Shown one piece after another: positions 59,100 to 64,000 of a DNA stretch of 64,000 bases. The notes under the pieces were generated by a model. It searched no databases. It saw nothing but the letters and a program-made list of their open reading frames with translations, and was not told the origin of the DNA. This stretch comes from JBFWVJ01 sp050246795 (GTDB lineage: Bacteria > Patescibacteriota > Gracilibacteria > JAUYGZ01): assembly GCA_050246795.1 (NCBI GenBank), contig JBFWVJ010000003.1, forward strand, positions 124,001 to 188,000. The letters run 5' to 3'. Within the stretch, counting starts at the first letter, position 1; each line of letters starts with the position of its first letter. The translations under genes were made by a program, and so were the position numbers.

Positions 59100-59852
59100 T
59101 TACTTCAGCATTTTTTCCGCATACACCTTCATCGCTGCGCTGATGAAGTGAGCCAAACCTGGAGCGAAACGTTCGTAATGAGCGGTGAACTCCGGGTTCT
59201 CGATGTAAAGATTCGACAAACCGATATACATCTGTGAAGAACAAGGGTAAAAGTGTTCGATCCAAGCGTGATGGCGTTTTATCAAGGCCTGAACTTCAGG
59301 ACGTGCAGGATCCGTCCCCACGTACTGAACCATACTCTTCGTGATGTCCACACCCTCCGCCCCAATCGCTTTCCATTCTCCTTTGGTCATCTGTCGCACC
59401 CGTTTTTGAGAAATCTCATACATGTCCCCATACTTCTCTTTGGCTTCCCGATCATATCGTTCGGCTTGTTCAGGAGTAAATCCGCCGTACAGATCCTCAT
59501 CCGTGACGAGCTGGTCATCCTCTTCGAGGCGTCTGAGGGTTTTATCAATGGTCTGAAGAAGCTGTTGATAGCGCTCATGCTGTTGCAGCAAAAACCGTTT
59601 TTGATCGTGTAAAGCCTCTTTCACATCATAGTCCGGATCATCGAGCAAGGACTTAATGTCCTCCAAAGAAAAATCCATTTCCCGGTAGATCAAAATCTGC
59701 TGAAGCCGCATCAAATCTTTTTCCTCGTACAAGCGATATCCCGCCTCCGTCCGACTGCTGGGTTTGAGCAGACCGATCTCATCGTAGTGATGGAGGGTCC
59801 GCACGGTTACGCCGGAGAGCTCTGCAAGTTGCTTAACCGTATATTTTTTCAT
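59100..59852 (-). CDS. MerR-family regulator with TipA-like (TipAS) sensor
   Basis: 250 residues from MKKYTVKQLAELSGVTVRTL. N-terminal MerR winged helix 'HHYDEIGLLKPSSRTEAGYR' and 'LYEEKDLMRLQQILIYREMD', then a long coiled-coil dimer helix (85-120), then a C-terminal TipAS domain (about 130-250: 'YGDMYEISQKRVRQMTKGEW', 'IEHFYPCSSQMYIGLSNLYI'). TipAS domains bind thiopeptide-type and other hydrophobic drugs, and the regulator then activates its own gene by twisting a long-spacer promoter. The window shows no drug pump beside it. A dyad at its own promoter (59875-59905) fits autoregulation. Confidence 0.9.
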   Translation of the reverse strand: MKKYTVKQLAELSGVTVRTLHHYDEIGLLKPSSRTEAGYRLYEEKDLMRLQQILIYREMDFSLEDIKSLLDDPDYDVKEALHDQKRFLLQQHERYQQLLQTIDKTLRRLEEDDQLVTDEDLYGGFTPEQAERYDREAKEKYGDMYEISQKRVRQMTKGEWKAIGAEGVDITKSMVQYVGTDPARPEVQALIKRHHAWIEHFYPCSSQMYIGLSNLYIENPEFTAHYERFAPGLAHFISAAMKVYAEKMLK

Positions 59853-59874
59853 AAGAACTATTAAGAATGGCGTC

Positions 59875-59905
59875 AGCATGAGCTATCACGCCTGGTGAGG
59901 GTCAA
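59875..59905 (-). promoter_or_regulatory. MerR-type promoter with dyad
   Basis: Minus strand TTGACC (59900-59905), then ACCCTCACcaggCGTGATAGCT as an imperfect dyad (59881-59902), and a -10 of CATGCT after a 19-bp spacer. The long spacer and ACCCTCAC-type dyad are the known MerR/TipA pattern. Confidence 0.6.
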
Positions 59906-59915
59906 GAAGAAAATA

Positions 59916-60584
59916 CTATGACCAATCCATTTCTTTTTCACCAATGCTCTTCAAGTATTCATTCGTCTTGCTAAAATGCTTGCAGCCAAAAAATCCGGAA
60001 TGAACAGAAAAAGGCGAAGGATGGGGTGCTGTGAGCACATGGTGCCTGGACCGGTCGATGATCTTCCCTTTCTCCTGGGCATATCGTCCCCAAAGGAGAA
60101 ACACCAAGTGTTCCTTTTGATCGGACAAGGTTTGGACCACGGCATCTGTAAACTCTTCCCAACCCTTTTTTTGATGGGAACCCGCTTGATTGGCTCGAAC
60201 GGTGAGCGTTGCATTCAAGAGAAGCACCCCTTGATCCGCCCAACGGTCCAAATTCCCGGATGGCTGGACCTGAATCCCGAGATCGCTTTGAATTTCTTTG
60301 TAGATATTCTGCAGCGACGGAGGCAATGGCACCCCATCATTCACGGAAAAACACAGCCCATTTGCCTGCCCAGGGCCGTGGTAAGGATCTTGGCCTAAGA
60401 TCACCACCTTTACCTGATCAAAGGGACAACGCTCAAAAGCCCGAAAAATGTTCTTTCCCTCAGGGAAAACCGTCACAGAAGCGTATTCCTCTTTAACAAA
60501 ACCGACCAGCTTTTCAAAATATTCCTTCGAAAACTCCTGTTCCAAGACCTTCAGCCACGATGGATGGATTTTGACGTCAGGCAT
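59916..60584 (-). CDS. ung: Uracil-DNA glycosylase
   Basis: 222 residues from MPDVKIHPSWLKVLEQEF. Motif A 'VVILGQDPYHGPGQANGLCF' and motif B 'APHPSPFSVHSGFF' (Asp and His catalytic), plus 'GVLLLNATLTVRANQAGSH'. Removes uracil from DNA, the first step of base excision repair. The frame is open 53 codons upstream, but that part lies over the tRNA-Asn gene and is a known artefact (RVGFEPTTNWLT..). Family 1 enzyme, complete. Confidence 0.96.
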   Translation of the reverse strand: MPDVKIHPSWLKVLEQEFSKEYFEKLVGFVKEEYASVTVFPEGKNIFRAFERCPFDQVKVVILGQDPYHGPGQANGLCFSVNDGVPLPPSLQNIYKEIQSDLGIQVQPSGNLDRWADQGVLLLNATLTVRANQAGSHQKKGWEEFTDAVVQTLSDQKEHLVFLLWGRYAQEKGKIIDRSRHHVLTAPHPSPFSVHSGFFGCKHFSKTNEYLKSIGEKEMDWS

Positions 60585-60661
60585 AATAAAAGCTTGATCT
60601 GAAAAACAAGAGTATTGTAAACTTCGGGAGCCCTGAAAGGCAACGTTCCAGTTTTCCCCAT

Positions 60662-60736
60662 TCCGAGGTAGCTCAGCGGTAGAGCAGTTGGCTGTTAACC
60701 AATTGGTCGTCGGTTCGAACCCGACCCTCGGAGCCA
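60662..60736 (+). tRNA. tRNA-Asn (anticodon GTT)
   Basis: Acceptor TCCGAGG pairs with CCTCGGA; D arm GCTC..GAGC; anticodon stem GTTGG/CCAAT with loop CTGTTAA (GTT anticodon); T arm GTCGG-TTCGAAC-CCGAC; discriminator G and encoded CCA (60734-60736). Divergent from ung. Confidence 0.97.
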
Positions 60737-60739
60737 TTT

Positions 60740-61090
60740 TCACCCCTTCTTCAAAAACTCCACCCGAAGGACAATCGCCATCCCATCGACTTTGCAGTCC
60801 ACTTCTTCAGGATTATCAGTCAGACGGATTTTGGAAACCTTTGTTCCTTGTTTGATCTTTTGTGAGGTCCCACGAAGGGTGAGATCTTTGATGAGGACGA
60901 CACTATCTCCATCCTGGAGCACATTGCCATTGGCATCCTTCACCACTGGCTTCTCGGCTTCTTTCCCATGAAGACCATCAGCACAATCACACTCCACCAT
61001 CATCTCCCACTGATGTGAACATCCATCTTTTTCACACACGCTAAGCTCTGGCATGGTTTCTACACACCCAGGACAAACATAATGCTTCAT
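60740..61090 (-). CDS. PhnA/YjdM-type zinc-ribbon protein
   Basis: 116 residues. N-terminal Cys motifs CPGC and CEKDGCSHQW (zinc ribbon), then the YjdM domain 'VVKDANGNVLQDGDSVVLIK' and 'LRGTSQKIKQGTKVSKIRLT'. Once called alkylphosphonate utilisation PhnA, but no such activity is shown for the ribbon form; function unknown. 45 bp downstream on the same strand from the SLH/SH3 gene. Confidence 0.9.
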   Translation of the reverse strand: MKHYVCPGCVETMPELSVCEKDGCSHQWEMMVECDCADGLHGKEAEKPVVKDANGNVLQDGDSVVLIKDLTLRGTSQKIKQGTKVSKIRLTDNPEEVDCKVDGMAIVLRVEFLKKG

Positions 61091-61135
61091 AAAGGAAAAG
61101 GTGAATCAATCGAGCGCATGGTATCACAACCACAG

Positions 61136-61972
61136 CTATTTGTTCATTACCTGACGGATCATAAACATCATCTCCGCACGTGTGACCGAATGATCCGGTT
61201 TGTCGTAAGGAAGCGCCCCCTTCGAGCGAAGTACCTCCAAATACGGCTCATACCACTCCTCCCCATCAACAGGGGCTCGGACCGACAGATCAAAGGCGAT
61301 CGCGATCATTTTGGCCACTTCGGCCCCGTTGGCGCCATCACCAGGCCGGACTCGAGCACGAGCTCCTTCTCTTCGAGGCTTATCTCCGGTCATGATGCCT
61401 TTCTGTCGAGCAAGTTCCAAATATCTGAGATACCATGCTCCTGATTCGACATCAGAATAAACACCTGTTGGAAGGGAAGCACTTGAGATCAACTGATCGT
61501 CCATGGTGGCTTCCACCAAAATTTTTGCTAATTCCACTCGATTGATCGGAGCATCAGGAAAAATATTCCCCTCAGAAGTCCCACTGACGATCCCTCTCTG
61601 CTTCATCTCGGCGATCGCATCATAATACCGATGATCAAAGCTCAGATCCTTAAAAACAGGTCGTGGCAAGGGAGATTGAACAATATCCTTTAGAAATGAT
61701 CGAAAGATAAACCCGGTTCCTTTTGAGGTTTCCACTAGGTAGTTTTCCTGAAAGCGATCCACCTCCAAGATCCGGATCACCTCACCTGCTGGCACGACCC
61801 CCACCGAATCTCCCACTGGTCCCTTATGGTCATCGCAGTCAATCCGCACATTGGTCGCCGAAGAAACAGTCGCATGCCAATCCACCTTGTCACGAGTCTT
61901 GCAGTCCCCAGCATAGACCTCGGGTGAAGACATCAAAAGAAGGACCAGAACCAACAAGACAAGCTTTTTCAT
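61136..61972 (-). CDS. Secreted SH3b and SLH-domain protein
   Basis: 278 residues from MKKLVLLVLVLLLMSSPEVY, two codons inside the frame. Signal peptide 1-22. Residues about 35-98 resemble a bacterial SH3 domain ('VSSATNVRIDCDDHKGPVGD', 'VPAGEVIRILEVDRFQENYL'). Three SLH domains follow ('VFKDLSFDHRYYDAIAEMKQ' with 'FPDAPINRVELAKI'; 'VYSDVESGAWYLRYLELARQ'; 'EEWYEPYLEVLRSKGALPY' with 'SVTRAEMMFMI'). Probably binds the cell wall by SLH; the SH3b might bind peptidoglycan. Likely functions in envelope structure. Confidence 0.88.
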   Translation of the reverse strand: MKKLVLLVLVLLLMSSPEVYAGDCKTRDKVDWHATVSSATNVRIDCDDHKGPVGDSVGVVPAGEVIRILEVDRFQENYLVETSKGTGFIFRSFLKDIVQSPLPRPVFKDLSFDHRYYDAIAEMKQRGIVSGTSEGNIFPDAPINRVELAKILVEATMDDQLISSASLPTGVYSDVESGAWYLRYLELARQKGIMTGDKPRREGARARVRPGDGANGAEVAKMIAIAFDLSVRAPVDGEEWYEPYLEVLRSKGALPYDKPDHSVTRAEMMFMIRQVMNK

Positions 61973-62031
61973 AAACAACAGTGAAGAATTATCACCACTA
62001 TACCACAGTACAAAACTGAACCATCGACCAG

Positions 62032-63081
62032 CTAAAGAATCAGCATCGCATCTCCAAAGGAATAGAATCGAAATCGTTCACGAACAGCCATTTCATAGAG
62101 CTCAACGAGGCTCCGCTTCGCCCCTTTGTACTGCAAAAACGCCTGCACCAACATCATGAGCGAGGTCTTCGGCAAATGAAAATTCGTCACCAGCGCATCC
62201 ACCACCTGAAATTCATACGGCGGCATGATGAACAAATCCGTCTTCCCCCTCACCTCACCCGATCTGGCGAACGACTCCAGCGCCCTCACCGCCGTCGTCC
62301 CGACAGCCACAAGCCTCTCTTCGCTCGAATTTTGAGTTTTGAATTTCGAGTTTTGAATTTTCGTACGAACAACATCCTCTATCTCATACCACTCCTCCAG
62401 CAGTCTCCCCTCCTTCACATTCTCCGGCAGCACGGTCGTAAAGGTCGCGAGTCCCACGTGATGGGTGATCTTCAAAATCTCACGGTGTACTTCAAGGCGT
62501 TTCAATAATTCAGGAGTAAAATGAAGCGAGGCGGTAGGAGCGGCAATCGATCCAGGCTGTGAAGCAAAAACGGTTTGATAGCGATCACGCAGCTGTTGTT
62601 CTTCGAGGGAAGTGGCTTCCAAGTAATGTGGCAAGGGCATACGGCCATGGACATCGATGATCTGCATCAAGATGGCTTCAGGAAAATGCGGCTTCACATA
62701 AAAAAACCGCTCATCCTGTTTTTCAATCGTCAGCAGATGATCATCATCAAACCAGAGCTTCTGGCCGACGGGCAAATGACGACTGGATATCACCTTAAAA
62801 AGGCCGGGATACTGTTGGGGTTCGTTGAACAAAAACAAAAGGTCCGTCGGTTTCCCTTTTTCCTTCTTCAGCCTCAATCGGGAAGGCACTACCTGAGTCT
62901 GATTCAAGACCAGAGAAGAATTCGAAGGAATATATTGATCAATATGAGCAAAAATATCAAATTGTATGGAATCGGATTGCGTATCATACACCATCAACCG
63001 AGACGAATCCCTTGGGCTGACCGGTTCCAAAGCGACCAATTCCGTTGGAAGCCGATAATCGTATTCAGAAAGAAAATCCAT
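62032..63081 (-). CDS. queA: S-adenosylmethionine:tRNA ribosyltransferase-isomerase
   Basis: 349 residues from MDFLSEYDYRLPTELVALEP; the Met seven codons upstream is less conserved. 'RDSSRLMVYD', 'GRMPLPHYLE', 'YQTVFASQPGSIAAPTASLH', 'HHVGLATFTTVLPENVKEG', 'LVAVGTTAVRALESFA' and 'LPKTSLMMLVQAFLQYKGAK'. Makes epoxyqueuosine in tRNA from preQ1-tRNA, the penultimate step of queuosine. A short repeat-derived insertion (KIQNSKFKTQNS, from 62326-62363) lies before the conserved VGTT block. tgt and queG are not in the window. Confidence 0.95.
   Translation of the reverse strand: MDFLSEYDYRLPTELVALEPVSPRDSSRLMVYDTQSDSIQFDIFAHIDQYIPSNSSLVLNQTQVVPSRLRLKKEKGKPTDLLFLFNEPQQYPGLFKVISSRHLPVGQKLWFDDDHLLTIEKQDERFFYVKPHFPEAILMQIIDVHGRMPLPHYLEATSLEEQQLRDRYQTVFASQPGSIAAPTASLHFTPELLKRLEVHREILKITHHVGLATFTTVLPENVKEGRLLEEWYEIEDVVRTKIQNSKFKTQNSSEERLVAVGTTAVRALESFARSGEVRGKTDLFIMPPYEFQVVDALVTNFHLPKTSLMMLVQAFLQYKGAKRSLVELYEMAVRERFRFYSFGDAMLIL
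62326..62363. repeat. 14-bp (2 x 7) repeat inside queA
   Basis: cgaattttgagttttgaatttcgagttttgaattttcg, period 14, flanked by CGAA/TTCG ends. Translated in frame as KIQNSKFKTQNS. Confidence 0.8.
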
Positions 63082-63134
63082 ACAGGGAAAAAGCCCGTTC
63101 AAAATACACCAGCATTTGAAGGTCTCTCAAGTCC

Positions 63135-63479
63135 TCAACGAGCAAGATACGCCTCACGAAGCGAAAGAAACTCAGGATCCATTCGGGCTTTGTCCCAACG
63201 ATACTTAAAAATCGAAGCAATCTGCAAAGTAGACTCGATATCGCAAGGGATATCATGTAAATGGGATTCAAAAAAGTTTCGCGCTTGCAAATATCCGCGT
63301 TCCAAGAAGGCACAGGCGACTTCAGCACCCAAATAATCTTCGCGACCAACGTGTTCACGAAAACAGGAATAAAGAAGAACAGCCGAATCCTCAGCAGCAT
63401 CTATGGTTTCCAGATGGTACAACCGAATGATCTCTGAAGCATAAGGTTGCAACAAAAGGGAAAGGCGTCTTCTTTTCAT
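63135..63479 (-). CDS. Hypothetical protein
   Basis: 114 residues, helical ('IIRLYHLETIDAAEDSAVLL', 'GAEVACAFLERGYLQARNFF', 'ESHLHDIPCDIESTLQIASI'). Starts 3 bp after the hemerythrin gene stop and ends 53 bp before queA, so probably an operon of three. No known motif; the helical repeat-like arrangement is TPR-like but not convincing. Confidence 0.65.
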   Translation of the reverse strand: MKRRRLSLLLQPYASEIIRLYHLETIDAAEDSAVLLYSCFREHVGREDYLGAEVACAFLERGYLQARNFFESHLHDIPCDIESTLQIASIFKYRWDKARMDPEFLSLREAYLAR

Positions 63480-63482
63480 AGT

Positions 63483-63950
63483 CTAACGAGAAAAAAAATC
63501 GGTAATCTTTCTCCAAAGACCTTGGTGTTTCTTTTCCTTTCTTTGAATCATTTGATCGCCGATGTCCTGCTGTTGATGATAGTTGAGCAAATCATCCACT
63601 TGGGCAAAGGTGCGCCGATCATCACGGACATGGTGCTTGACCAAATCGTGCAAACGCGACAATTCCTGCAACCACCGATGGTCCATTGTTCGAGACCGAT
63701 GGAGACGTCTCATCACATCCCTCATCTGATGAAACTCCTCTTCCGCGTGCTGAAGCGAAGGCAGAGTGCGATTATGATTCTCCAGCAATGGATGAAAAAA
63801 ACGCTCCTCCAGTTCGATATGCTCTTTCAGGTCCTTTCGCAGTTGAGAATAAAGATCTTCTCGTTTTTCAGCCGAAGGAGCCGCGAAAAGATCATCAAAA
63901 TAAGCTGAGAGTCTCTTGTGATCTCGTTTGAGCAAAACAAAGGGATCCAT
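63483..63950 (-). CDS. Hemerythrin-domain protein
   Basis: 155 residues. HHE cation-binding domain with ligand pattern H (residue 11), 'EHIELEERFFHPLLE' (H..E..H), 'HAEEEFHQM' and 'LVKHHVRDDRRTF', all expected iron ligands. Known family role: oxygen or nitric-oxide sensing, storage or repair of iron centres. C-terminal tail 'DIGDQMIQRKEKKHQGLWRK' is extra. First gene of an operon reaching queA; the last 50 bp of the window are its upstream region, too short to judge. Confidence 0.9.
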   Translation of the reverse strand: MDPFVLLKRDHKRLSAYFDDLFAAPSAEKREDLYSQLRKDLKEHIELEERFFHPLLENHNRTLPSLQHAEEEFHQMRDVMRRLHRSRTMDHRWLQELSRLHDLVKHHVRDDRRTFAQVDDLLNYHQQQDIGDQMIQRKEKKHQGLWRKITDFFSR

Positions 63951-64000
63951 AGAGAGAAGATAAAAAAAGATAATTCCTCATTTTACTCCCCGGATATGAA

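Noticed and set aside
60585..60743. N-terminal extension of ung (frame open to 60743)
   Set aside because: It reads through the antisense of the tRNA-Asn gene; this peptide is a known annotation artefact, and the family start is at 60584.
63065..63400. 111-aa minus-strand frame
   Set aside because: Overlaps the better 114-aa frame at 63135-63479 and the start of queA; its composition is that of a shadow.

Overview
The window looks like chromosomal DNA of a small-genome bacterium, most like a Patescibacteria/CPR lineage with more biosynthesis than usual (Peregrinibacteria-like). This is an inference and alternatives such as other uncultured phyla remain open. Supporting signs are: a eukaryal-type single-chain glycyl-tRNA synthetase; many secreted proteins with SLH, LamG, FnIII, DUF4215 and beta-helix modules; few strong Shine-Dalgarno sites; and short spacers. 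TGA ends several genes sensibly (48776, 49350, 16200), so the standard code applies, not the TGA=Gly code of Gracilibacteria/SR1. Sigma70-type promoters (TTGACA / TATAAT-like, 16-17 bp spacers) are readable in many places. They often show that the longest reading frame starts too far upstream, so several starts here are moved inward.

Layout. 1-9.2 kb: three large secreted paralogues plus an SLH/LamG protein, mostly one minus-strand operon, with clear recombination between copies. 9.3-13.6 kb: a coupled rhodanese / PEP-synthase-like / membrane protein operon. 13.7-16.2 kb: an ATP-grasp ligase followed by an isoaspartyl peptidase. 16.2-18.7 kb: a possible 30-aa membrane peptide and groES-groEL under a CIRCE operator. 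18.7-20.6 kb: a hypothetical gene and a CPA2 antiporter. 20.8-31.4 kb: five large secreted fibre-like proteins that share one recurring module. 31.5-35.4 kb: SLH protein, pnp and rpsO. 35.5-42.3 kb: priA, hypotheticals, a metallopeptidase, cutA and glyS. 42.3-47.8 kb: a full riboflavin set (ribD, ribA, ribB, ribH, ribE) with a toxin-antitoxin pair inside and a HAD phosphatase at its head. 47.9-50.2 kb: PP2C-like, membrane and alpha/beta hydrolase genes. 50.2-53.0 kb: unrecognised proteins. 53.2-64 kb: dtd, an FAD oxidoreductase, purD, an O-methyltransferase, rpmA, a Cys-repeat secreted protein, a TipA-like MerR regulator, ung, tRNA-Asn, yjdM, an SH3/SLH protein, queA and a hemerythrin.

The most unusual feature is a set of short-period (7-9 bp unit) tandem repeats. 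Between housekeeping genes from about 16.8 to 57.4 kb they mostly form inverted pairs, so the spacer RNA or DNA could fold into a long hairpin. Each spacer has its own unit sequence. Related simple repeats and perfect palindromes also sit in frame inside priA, ribD, ribE and queA, where they encode extra hydrophilic loops. The second unusual feature is the 20.8-31.4 kb surface-fibre cluster with a shared beta-rich module. All family names come from motif recognition by eye; no database search was possible.
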